Shown here in pieces: positions 1 through 5,685 of a stretch of DNA of 5,685 nucleotides (within the stretch, counting starts at the first letter, position 1; each line of letters starts with the position of its first letter). The DNA is from Treponema sp. (GTDB lineage Bacteria; Spirochaetota; Spirochaetia; Treponematales; Rectinemataceae). The notes beneath the pieces are model-generated. The model ran no database searches. It saw only the letters and a list, made by a program, of their open reading frames with translations, and was not told the origin of the DNA. The position numbers and the translations under genes are program-made. The stretch lies in NCBI GenBank assembly GCA_017849315.1, contig JAFIHQ010000069.1, forward strand, positions 1-5,685, in the 5' to 3' direction.

Positions 1-51
1 CGGAGCTATCTGAAACTTACCATGAAGAAGGAAGAGACCGATGAAGCATAG
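1..51 (+). CDS. rpoA: 3' end of an upstream gene, probably rpoA (RNA polymerase alpha subunit), partial
   Basis: Only the last 16 codons and a TAG stop (49-51) lie in the window. Reading frame 1 gives RSYLKLTMKKEETDEA. This fits the usual end of bacterial RpoA, where the last helix of the alpha C-terminal domain is followed by a short 'L-x-L-x-x-K' and acidic tail. The position just before rplQ supports this, because rpoA-rplQ is a widely conserved gene pair. In this frame the gene overlaps the rplQ start by 11 bp. The alternative frame 3 ends at TGA 42-44, in an ATGA overlap with rplQ, and gives a less RpoA-like tail (ELSETYHEEGRDR). The identity comes from context plus a short peptide, so it is tentative. 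Confidence 0.5.
   Translation, partial: RSYLKLTMKKEETDEA
28..32 (+). promoter_or_regulatory. Ribosome binding site of rplQ
   Basis: AAGGA lies 8 nt before the ATG at 41. It sits inside the coding end of the preceding gene, so rplQ is probably translationally coupled to it. It supports the start at 41. Confidence 0.7.
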
Positions 52-580
52 AAGTGGATTCAACCAACTTAACAGGGTGTCGGCCCATAGAAAGGCGCTT
101 ATCCGCAATCAGGTCACAGTGCTTTTTAAATACGAAAGGATTGTGACGACGCATGCCAAGGCTTCTGAAACGCGCAAAGCGGCTGAGAAGCTGATTACGA
201 GAGCAAAAGTTGATAGCGTGCACAATCGCAGAATAGCTGCTAAGAAGATTCAGGATGAGGCCGTACTTGCAAAGCTCTTTACTGACATTGGCCCGCGCTT
301 TGTTAGCCGCGCAGGTGGCTATACGAGGATTTTGCGCATTGGAGATAGAGCACATGATGCGGCAGACATGGTCGTTCTGGAGCTTGTAGACTACAAACCT
401 GTTGATAAGACAGCAGCCCAAGATAAGAAAAAGGCAGCAAAAAAGGCGAGCGATAAGGCCGAGAAGGCCGAGAAGCGCGGTCGCGCGGAAAAGGCATCTG
501 CGAAGAGGACGGGTGCATCAGAGAAAAACAAGGTAGTGGCTTCAGAAAGCCCTGCCACGGCAGAGCCCAAGGCTGAATAA
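41..580 (+). CDS. rplQ: 50S ribosomal protein L17 (bL17) with a long charged C-terminal extension
   Basis: This is a structural protein of the large ribosomal subunit, located near the peptide exit tunnel. The first ~118 of 179 residues are a complete L17 core: an N-terminal MKHR, AHRKALIRNQ (15-24), YERIVTTHAKA (31-41), AEKLITRAK (48-56), and the RAGGYTRILR signature (90-99). The start is set by AAGGA 8 nt upstream. L17 is commonly ~115-130 residues. Here residues ~119-179 form a low-complexity tail rich in Lys, Ala and Glu, with runs such as KKKAAKKASDKAEKAEK, predicted to be disordered or helical and probably RNA-contacting. Similar charged tails occur on L17 of some other bacteria. The gene lies between the probable rpoA end and a small zinc-ribbon gene, all on one strand with tight spacing, as in an operon. 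The identification is secure; the role of the tail is not known. Confidence 0.97.
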   Translation: MKHRSGFNQLNRVSAHRKALIRNQVTVLFKYERIVTTHAKASETRKAAEKLITRAKVDSVHNRRIAAKKIQDEAVLAKLFTDIGPRFVSRAGGYTRILRIGDRAHDAADMVVLELVDYKPVDKTAAQDKKKAAKKASDKAEKAEKRGRAEKASAKRTGASEKNKVVASESPATAEPKAE

Positions 581-584
581 GGTC

Positions 585-589
585 GGAGG
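585..589 (+). promoter_or_regulatory. Ribosome binding site of the 56-residue zinc-ribbon gene
   Basis: GGAGG lies 5 nt before the ATG at 595 and 4 bp after the rplQ stop codon. Such a strong, well-placed site in a 14-bp intergenic gap is good evidence that the short ORF is translated. Confidence 0.75.
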
Positions 590-594
590 ATAAT

Positions 595-765
595 ATGTCC
601 AAAGCGCATAGAGGAAAGGGCGTGAGAGAGTTGCCGAAGAGCGGCCGAGGGATTTGCCCTGTTTGCAGACGCGAAAACGTAAAAGTTCTTTACGAACAAG
701 AAATTGATGGCAAGAAAGTAAAGATTTGCAAGATCTGCAAAGCAACGCTCGCTAACAAGAAATGA
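595..765 (+). CDS. Small four-cysteine zinc-ribbon protein, unknown function, 56 aa
   Basis: The ORF encodes 56 residues, beginning MSKAHRGKGVRELPKSGRG. It carries two CxxC knuckles: C21-P-V-C24 and C45-K-I-C48, separated by 20 residues. This is the spacing of a small treble-clef or rubredoxin-like zinc ribbon, as in several ribosomal proteins (L32, L33, S14, L36 types). The N-terminus is basic, and the stretch between the knuckles (VKVLYEQEIDGKKVKIC) looks like two beta strands. Total charge is strongly positive, which suggests RNA or ribosome binding. It starts 14 bp after rplQ with a strong GGAGG and ends 50 bp before the terminator, so it is the last gene of the ribosomal operon. I recall similar small ORFs near rplQ in treponemes but cannot name a characterised family. 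The coding call is firm; any function is inferred from the fold pattern and neighbours. Confidence 0.85.
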   Translation: MSKAHRGKGVRELPKSGRGICPVCRRENVKVLYEQEIDGKKVKICKICKATLANKK

Positions 766-815
766 GTTTTTGATTCCCCGGGACCTCAAGGGGATTTGGC
801 AAGCTCGTTGTGTAG

Positions 816-849
816 GGCCGTCTGGAAGATTTCCGGGCGGCCTTTTTTT
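816..849 (+). terminator. Intrinsic terminator of the rpoA-rplQ operon
   Basis: A 10-bp stem pairs 816-825 (GGCCGTCTGG) with 833-842 (CCGGGCGGCC), including two G-U pairs. It has a 7-nt loop (AAGATTT) and is followed by seven T (843-849). It lies 50 bp after the stop of the small zinc-ribbon gene, so it ends that transcript. In the opposite direction the stem is preceded by A7 but not followed by a T-run, so it is not a canonical terminator for hutI. Confidence 0.93.
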
Positions 850-856
850 GGTCATG

Positions 857-898
857 CTAGGTTCTGGTGTAAACGACCTAGGTTCTGGTGTAAACGAC
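857..898. repeat. Perfect 21-bp tandem duplication covering the 3' end of hutI
   Basis: Two identical 21-bp units lie head to tail at 857-877 and 878-898; each reads CTAGGTTCTGGTG then TAAACGAC on the + strand. On the - strand each unit is exactly seven codons, encoding V-V-Y-T-R-T-stop. The unit at 878-898 is the real end of hutI. The unit at 857-877 lies just after the stop and would, if read through, add VVYTRT and stop again. The junction forms the palindrome CCTAGG (877-882). The lack of any mismatch suggests a recent slippage or unequal-exchange event. Confidence 0.97.
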
Positions 899-2173
899 CG
901 TTCCTGCTTTGAGCACAGTCTTAACGAGGTTAGTTGCTACGTTGTAGGCAAGGAAGTCGCAGGAAGGGGCATCCAGGAGAAGCATGTCGGCTTTCTTACC
1001 TGCTTCAATGGATCCAGTGCTCTGGGCAAGACCTAACGCAGCTGCCGCATTCAGGGTTAGGCCAGTCAATGCTTCGTCGATTGTGAGGCTCATATAAAGA
1101 ACAGCGAGTGCAAACAGAAGGGGAACAGACTGACTATAACAGGAGCCAGGATTGAAATCCGAAGCAAGCGCCACCGCCAAGCCATTGTCGATCATAAAGC
1201 GGGCGCGGGCGTACGGTTCCCTCAGGGTAAAAGCAGTCAGGGGCAAACAGACGGCGATGGTCCCTGAGCGGGCCATGGCCAGTAGGTCGGTGTCAGCGGC
1301 CTTCAGTAAGTGATCTGCGCTGGTGGCTCTCAGGTCGGCTGCAAGGCCCGCACCGCCAAAGGGAGCAATCTCATCGGCATGGAGTTTGAGATGGAAGCCA
1401 AGCTCCCGAGCTGCCAAAAGATAGCGGCGCGACTGTTCGAGGTCGAATACACCGTCTTCACAAAAGATGTCCGCAAACTGAGCGAGATTTTTGGAACGAA
1501 TTGCAGGCAGCACCGTATCGATAACAAAATCGAGATAACCGTCAGGGTCTCTCAAGAATTCCGGAGGTACGGCGTGGGGACCAAGGTAGGTGCTTACAAT
1601 ATCGATAGGTGTGATGGCCCGCAGAGTTTTTGCAGTCTCCAGAATTCGCAACTCAGTGTCGAGGTCGAGGCCATAACCGGACTTGGATTCTACTGTAGTA
1701 ATACCCTGGGACAACATGGATGCAAGTCGTCTTGAACCGAGTTCAAAAAGCTCATGCTGCGAGGCTTGGCGGGTTGCTTCCACGGTTCTGAGGATTCCCC
1801 CTCCACGACGATGGATCTCCATGTAGGGCAAGCCATTAGCGCGCCAAAAAAACTCGTCCTCACGCGTTCCTGCAAAGATAAAATGAGTGTGACAATCGAT
1901 GAACCCTGGGACACAAGCCATGCCTTGGGCATCTAGAACAGGTGTACCAGCAGCTTTGGCCTCGGCTAGCCCGTGGCGGAAGTCAGTGTCAGTCATTTCG
2001 CCACAAAAACTGATAATTCCTTTATCGATGACCACTCCTGCGTTCTTGATGCGGAGCAGACGGCGCATTTGCGCCCCTGTGCGCGCCGAGCGCCCTAGAG
2101 GAGTGGCCAGCTCGCCAATGTTTGTAAGGATCAATGAGCCACCGCTCTGTTGGCCATCTTGTCGACCATCCAT
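878..2173 (-). CDS. hutI: Imidazolonepropionase (HutI), histidine degradation
   Basis: Cytosolic amidohydrolase that hydrolyses 4-imidazolone-5-propanoate to N-formimino-L-glutamate, the third step of histidine catabolism. The 431-residue length is normal for the family (about 400-430). All expected active-site motifs are present: PGFIDCHTHFIFAGTREDEF (89-108) with metal ligands H95 and H97 and substrate-binding R104; KSGYGLDL (164-171) with Y167; GPHAVP (198-203) with H200; HADE (265-268) with metal ligand H265 and E268; SADH ending at H288; SDFNPG (338-343) with metal ligand D339. The ATG at 2173 gives about seven more N-terminal residues than I expect from the family; its GGAGG is 15 nt away, which is long. 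A TTG at codon 14 is a weaker alternative. The gene starts 31 bp after the large PEPCK-like gene on the same strand. No hutH, hutU or formimino-glutamate gene is visible. The C-terminus falls in a 21-bp tandem duplication. Confidence 0.96.
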   Translation of the reverse strand: MDGRQDGQQSGGSLILTNIGELATPLGRSARTGAQMRRLLRIKNAGVVIDKGIISFCGEMTDTDFRHGLAEAKAAGTPVLDAQGMACVPGFIDCHTHFIFAGTREDEFFWRANGLPYMEIHRRGGGILRTVEATRQASQHELFELGSRRLASMLSQGITTVESKSGYGLDLDTELRILETAKTLRAITPIDIVSTYLGPHAVPPEFLRDPDGYLDFVIDTVLPAIRSKNLAQFADIFCEDGVFDLEQSRRYLLAARELGFHLKLHADEIAPFGGAGLAADLRATSADHLLKAADTDLLAMARSGTIAVCLPLTAFTLREPYARARFMIDNGLAVALASDFNPGSCYSQSVPLLFALAVLYMSLTIDEALTGLTLNAAAALGLAQSTGSIEAGKKADMLLLDAPSCDFLAYNVATNLVKTVLKAGTVVYTRT

Positions 2174-2188
2174 TCTGGGTTCGTTCTG

Positions 2189-2193
2189 CCTCC
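2189..2193 (-). promoter_or_regulatory. Candidate ribosome binding site of hutI, unusually far from the start
   Basis: GGAGG on the - strand lies in the 31-bp gap between the upstream gene's stop (2205) and the hutI ATG (2173). The spacing to the ATG is 15 nt, longer than the usual 5-9. No in-frame ATG, GTG or TTG sits closer, so either this spacing is tolerated or initiation depends partly on coupling to the upstream gene. Confidence 0.5.
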
Positions 2194-2204
2194 GCTTGCC
2201 TTCG

Positions 2205-5200
2205 CTATTTATTCAACGTATACAAAGGATCCTTGCCGATGGACCCTGTAATAATCTCCATGTAGGAAGGGTTGCGGAGCGCCTCCAACCGCACTTTGGC
2301 GCGCTGGACTTCCAACTGCGCTCGGCGCGCGGCGTTGCTTGAAGCATTCGTTCCTTTCGCCAAGTATGCCTGAATGTAGTTCATGGAGCGCTCGATATAC
2401 GCGATTTCCTGGTCTTTGTAGCGCTCGAGCCTTTCCTTGTACCAATCCGACTGTAAGACAGTGTCGCGATCGAAGAGTGTGCGCACTTCGGGGTCTTCAA
2501 TGCTCTTGCCTTCGTAAGAGCCAAAGGCCATAACCGAAAGCACAGCCTTGAGGGGCGGAATTGCGGCCTCTGCGGAGCCATCCTCGAAATAGGCCTTAGC
2601 CGACTTTTGCATGGCCTCCGCTATATTTTCTATACCATCCACGAATTCCGGGAGCGACTGCAACTCCGGCCTGAGCATGTCTTCGGGGAAGACCGCCGAG
2701 GGAGTATCGAAAAGACGACCCAGGTAGGTCGTGGCAAAAAGCGGGGTGATGCGCCAGCCCAGGCGCGAGGCCGGGATGAGCCGCCCTTCGTAGGTGAAGT
2801 CTTCGACTTTTTCGAGGTAGCCACGCGACTTAAGGAAGTCGGGGTCGCGTTCCTCGGGCCCGAGGCGGGCCCAAAGCTCAGGCATCAAGAGGCTTAAGTC
2901 GTGATCTACTTTGTACTTGCTGCCAATATAGCCTGCCGCCGTTGTAAAACCTGCGTAGCCTGTCAGAATGAACGACAGAAGGGCGTTGTTGAGATCGGTT
3001 GTGGCTACGAGTGCGTTGAAAGGCCCCTTCGTGAGGGCACCTTCACTGCCGGCCCCCGTTGTAGAAGGACTTTTGCCAGTGAGAGAGCAGACGAAATCCA
3101 TAAAGAGCTCGGGCAGTTCCTGATAATGAATCGGTCCATACACCGCGAGCGGACGAATACCAGCTTTCGGATCCGGGGGGTTGTTTCTTCGTCCTGGAAG
3201 CACCGCACCAACCGGATGCAAGAGTGGCTTGTCGGCACTGATTTGCCTATAAAGCCTCGGTTTAAGGTCTGCCAGGTAACGGGTCTCCTGGTCAATGTAA
3301 TTTGGATCGAGCTGCAAATATCGCGGATTCTTGGACGGAGCCCCCCCCACAAGACGAGGCTGATTGGACGCCACAAAATACTCAAAACGGGTATCTGCCG
3401 CCGTATCAATAATGAATTTTTGCATTGGCTCGGTATACTCGGAAAATTGTATGGTGTGATCTATCAGTTCCTGTGCCTTGGATCTGGGCAGAGGCTCAAA
3501 GTTGCTGATAAAGTTGTCTTGCTTTGCAAAGTCCTTTTCGGTCTGCTTGTCATAACCGCGGATAATCGCATCGTCTGGCCGCTGGAAGAACCGCGCTTCC
3601 ACGTTCTTGCAGAATTTGACACTTGGGTGTCGGACTGCCCAATCTGGTAGGTTCTTTACATGTTTTGTGGGAACCACGACCGACGCCGTAATGTCGTCCT
3701 CCCACTGGCGCTTCTCAGCGGGCATAAAGTCCTGGCGCAGCTTGAAAGTACGCCGCATTCCGTCTGAATCGTTTCCTACGCGGAGGTAGGAACCCAAGAC
3801 GGGCCGCCCCTCGAACTTGAGAATGTTGCCTGTAGTCCCATTCACCGCGTCCACGGAAAAGTGGGACATCCAGTCGGTGCCCCAGTCTGGGTTGTAGAAG
3901 CGTTTGACAAGGAACACGAGACTTTTTATGCGCTCTGGTATGGACTTGAGCCAGGCGTTGTATTCGTCAGTGTAAAGCGGCGAAGGCGAAAGCAGTTTTA
4001 TAACCGACCCGAGCGATCGTTTTGGCGATAGAATTGGCCTTGAATTGGCGTGGTGATTGTCGGACAGTTTCTTGAAGCGATCTCCATAGTTCTTGTTGAT
4101 AATAGCATCGACTGCTTTAAAATCCTCGACGTAATCTGCGATGATGATTGGAGAATAGGTTATGGCATCGGAAACTGACTTGGCGATTTCCGACTTGCCA
4201 CCGCCGGAAACGGTGCAGGGCTTGTGGCAGAGCAGCCCTTCGCCTGTCGTACCGATGAGACGCCAAGCTCCCGATGCTGGGTGTCTCTCCATGCGAACCG
4301 AATATCCTGTTGGGTGAACGTAGGTCTTTTCGGGGAGCACCCGCAACGACTGCTGGACTCCATCGCGTTCCCAGTGCGCCATCTGATCTTCCAAAGAGAT
4401 ATAGGCGTGTTCTGGCAAGTAAATGATGTTGGGATAAAGCATATCGACCCCATACCCCTCGGGATGAACCGCGACTCGACCCTTCATCATCTCAAAGACC
4501 TGTTGAATTGTTTGACCTTTTGAGCGCAAGTTGGTGTCAGGCACAAAAAGTGTACCAAGATTATAAGAGGGGAACACGAGAGCTCCGCCTGAATGCTCTT
4601 CTTCTGCTAGCCCAAGCAAATTGGCGGAATACGAAAGATGTGACTTTACTTCCTTTTTGGAGTAGCCAAAGTAATTGTCCGCCAAAATCGAGATGATGAT
4701 GCCTTTTTCATTCCGTGCACAGAGTTTGAATGGCTTTCCGTCGTTGTACTTCTCTGAGGGATCTCTCCAGCACATGCCATCGCGCCGCTGACGTTCCGTA
4801 GCCTGGTCCCAGGAGGGCAGTCCTAGCTCTTTTTTTGTAAAATTGACAAGATGCGTGGCCAAAATGATGCAACCTGTCGTACCTGTCCAACGCAAAGGAT
4901 CCAGAGCAGCATCGTTGTCCGGAATGAACGGGTCTCCAGAATTGCCAAAGATGCTCTCCAGAAAATCGAGATTAGCCACAAGCGAACCCGGCGCGAACAC
5001 GCGCACTTCCATGGACCGTTCTTCGCAGAATCCGGGAACGCCTGGCCTAACCGTGGGACGCAGAAGTAATGAAAGGAAAGTATGCGCCTTCTCACTCTCA
5101 AAAGCGGTAAAGGGCAGCTCCAGCATATCCTGAGGCGGATTGAAGGCTTCTTTGAGAAGGCGAGCAAAAACTTCTTTTGGCACGGCTTTTTTATCTGGAG

Positions 5201-5669
5201 GAACGGGAAGCCCGCCTTCCGCAATATGGAAAACGCCTTCAGTAGTACGTTTATCGTTAAGAGGATTGTGTAGGACGCCGTTTCGAATTCTATATGATGT
5301 CAGCGTAGGAGAACTGTGCACGTGGCCTTCCGGTGGCAGCGACAGTTCGCGTGCCATGCCATATCGGTCCAGCACAAACGTATTGGAGGGTAGGCTAGGT
5401 ATCGTCGCATCTCCCAGATCGCTCAAATACTCATTCAAGAACGATTGGATGCGCTTATCGACAGGAGGCAAGTACCCTGAAAGCAGTTGGTCTTTCAGCC
5501 TGAAGTTCTCCAGCATGTCGGAAGCAAGATCCACAAAGCCTGTGCCTTCCTTGGAATATACGGGCAGGCCCATGCTTGCCAATTTAATGTTGATGTAGGA
5601 GATTAATTTTGCCCTCTCCTGTGGAGATTGTCTATCCAGTCTAACCCCAAAGTCTTTTTTGACTGCCAT
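2205..5669 (-). CDS. Probable PPi-type phosphoenolpyruvate carboxykinase, 1154 aa
   Basis: Proposed reaction: PEP + CO2 + phosphate to and from oxaloacetate + pyrophosphate, in the cytosol, linking glycolysis to C4 acids. The size (~130 kDa) matches the PPi-type PEPCK described from Entamoeba and Propionibacterium, about twice the size of ATP- or GTP-type PEPCK. Several PEPCK landmarks appear in order. NYFGYSKKEVKS (332-343) resembles the Y-x-G-x-x-K-K metal/PEP motif, followed by LSYSAN (345-350), like HCSAN of ATP-PEPCK. TVSGGGKSEIAKS (486-498) is a P-loop-like kinase-1 motif. SPIIIADYVEDF (506-517) resembles the kinase-2 acidic motif. About 150 residues separate the KK and P-loop motifs, far more than in classical PEPCK. 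A second glycine-rich stretch (SLTGKSPSTTGAGSEG, 862-877) and a helical C-terminus (~1076-1135) are further traits. No signal peptide or membrane segment is seen. The ATG has GGGAGGG 7 nt upstream. The reading frame is firm; the enzyme assignment rests on motifs and length recalled without alignment. Confidence 0.7.
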   Translation of the reverse strand: MAVKKDFGVRLDRQSPQERAKLISYINIKLASMGLPVYSKEGTGFVDLASDMLENFRLKDQLLSGYLPPVDKRIQSFLNEYLSDLGDATIPSLPSNTFVLDRYGMARELSLPPEGHVHSSPTLTSYRIRNGVLHNPLNDKRTTEGVFHIAEGGLPVPPDKKAVPKEVFARLLKEAFNPPQDMLELPFTAFESEKAHTFLSLLLRPTVRPGVPGFCEERSMEVRVFAPGSLVANLDFLESIFGNSGDPFIPDNDAALDPLRWTGTTGCIILATHLVNFTKKELGLPSWDQATERQRRDGMCWRDPSEKYNDGKPFKLCARNEKGIIISILADNYFGYSKKEVKSHLSYSANLLGLAEEEHSGGALVFPSYNLGTLFVPDTNLRSKGQTIQQVFEMMKGRVAVHPEGYGVDMLYPNIIYLPEHAYISLEDQMAHWERDGVQQSLRVLPEKTYVHPTGYSVRMERHPASGAWRLIGTTGEGLLCHKPCTVSGGGKSEIAKSVSDAITYSPIIIADYVEDFKAVDAIINKNYGDRFKKLSDNHHANSRPILSPKRSLGSVIKLLSPSPLYTDEYNAWLKSIPERIKSLVFLVKRFYNPDWGTDWMSHFSVDAVNGTTGNILKFEGRPVLGSYLRVGNDSDGMRRTFKLRQDFMPAEKRQWEDDITASVVVPTKHVKNLPDWAVRHPSVKFCKNVEARFFQRPDDAIIRGYDKQTEKDFAKQDNFISNFEPLPRSKAQELIDHTIQFSEYTEPMQKFIIDTAADTRFEYFVASNQPRLVGGAPSKNPRYLQLDPNYIDQETRYLADLKPRLYRQISADKPLLHPVGAVLPGRRNNPPDPKAGIRPLAVYGPIHYQELPELFMDFVCSLTGKSPSTTGAGSEGALTKGPFNALVATTDLNNALLSFILTGYAGFTTAAGYIGSKYKVDHDLSLLMPELWARLGPEERDPDFLKSRGYLEKVEDFTYEGRLIPASRLGWRITPLFATTYLGRLFDTPSAVFPEDMLRPELQSLPEFVDGIENIAEAMQKSAKAYFEDGSAEAAIPPLKAVLSVMAFGSYEGKSIEDPEVRTLFDRDTVLQSDWYKERLERYKDQEIAYIERSMNYIQAYLAKGTNASSNAARRAQLEVQRAKVRLEALRNPSYMEIITGSIGKDPLYTLNK

Positions 5670-5676
5670 TGAGAAG

Positions 5677-5683
5677 CCCTCCC
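5677..5683 (-). promoter_or_regulatory. Ribosome binding site of the large PEPCK-like gene
   Basis: GGGAGGG on the - strand lies 7 nt before the ATG at 5669. It is a near-ideal Shine-Dalgarno site and fixes the start. The promoter would lie beyond the right edge of the window. Confidence 0.85.
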
Positions 5684-5685
5684 GA

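Noticed and set aside
3..44. Alternative frame for the upstream gene ending at TGA 42-44 (ATGA overlap with rplQ)
   Set aside because: The peptide it gives (ELSETYHEEGRDR) looks less like an RpoA C-terminus than frame 1. It cannot be excluded without upstream sequence.
775..794. Weak hairpin TCCCC/GGGGA after the small zinc-ribbon gene
   Set aside because: The stem is only 5 bp with a 10-nt loop and no T-run; the true terminator is at 816-849.
816..849. Use of the same hairpin as a bidirectional terminator for hutI
   Set aside because: On the - strand the stem is followed by CTACACAACG rather than a T-run, so a canonical intrinsic terminator is not supported in that direction.
391..855. 154-codon open frame on the - strand antisense to rplQ and the small zinc-ribbon gene
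   Set aside because: It is the complement of two well-supported genes and crosses the terminator. Its composition reflects the Lys/Ala-rich L17 tail read backwards.
857..898. Tandem repeat as a CRISPR array, operator pair or attachment site
   Set aside because: There are only two units with no spacer between them, the unit length is exactly seven codons of hutI, and no integrase or cas gene is nearby. A simple duplication of the gene end explains it.
770..1036. 88-codon open frame on the + strand over the terminator and the end of hutI
   Set aside because: It crosses a strong intrinsic terminator and the duplicated repeat, has no convincing ribosome binding site, and is antisense to hutI.
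1310..1735. 141-codon + strand frame inside hutI
   Set aside because: It is antisense to a fully conserved enzyme; the protein matches no family I recognise.
2901..3650. 249-codon + strand frame inside the PEPCK-like gene
   Set aside because: It is long but antisense to an intact 1154-codon gene, with no ribosome binding site and no recognisable domain. The start cluster is cysteine/arginine-rich, as expected of shadow frames.

Overview
The window most likely comes from a spirochaete, probably a Treponema or close relative. The main reason is the L17 sequence: its N-terminal half (MKHRSGFNQL..., then FKYERIVTTHAKA and AEKLITRAK) resembles treponemal L17. A small zinc-ribbon ORF follows directly. 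Base composition is moderate, roughly half GC by eye. The genus is inferred from remembered family sequences, not from a search.

Layout: two convergent blocks meet near position 850-880. On the + strand, bases 1-765 are the tail of a ribosomal-protein/RNA-polymerase operon. It holds the last codons of an upstream gene (probably rpoA), then rplQ (L17 with a long charged C-terminal tail), then a 56-residue four-cysteine protein. The block ends at a strong intrinsic terminator (816-849). On the - strand, a very large gene starts 16 bp inside the right edge (5669) and runs to 2205. It encodes a 1154-residue protein that I read as a PPi-type phosphoenolpyruvate carboxykinase. hutI (imidazolonepropionase) follows after a 31-bp gap, so the two are probably co-transcribed. 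hutI ends at 878 in a perfect 21-bp tandem duplication that copies its last six codons plus the stop codon.

Function: the left block is translation machinery. The right block is central carbon and amino-acid metabolism. The large enzyme would interconvert PEP and oxaloacetate using phosphate/pyrophosphate. HutI opens the imidazolone ring in histidine breakdown on the way to glutamate. No other hut genes are in the window, so any pathway link between the two - strand genes is only suggested by adjacency. There is no sign of a mobile element, CRISPR array, tRNA or rRNA. The most notable items are the large PEPCK-like protein with its long insert and second glycine-rich motif, the stop-codon-containing duplication at the end of hutI, and the small zinc-ribbon protein attached to the rplQ operon.
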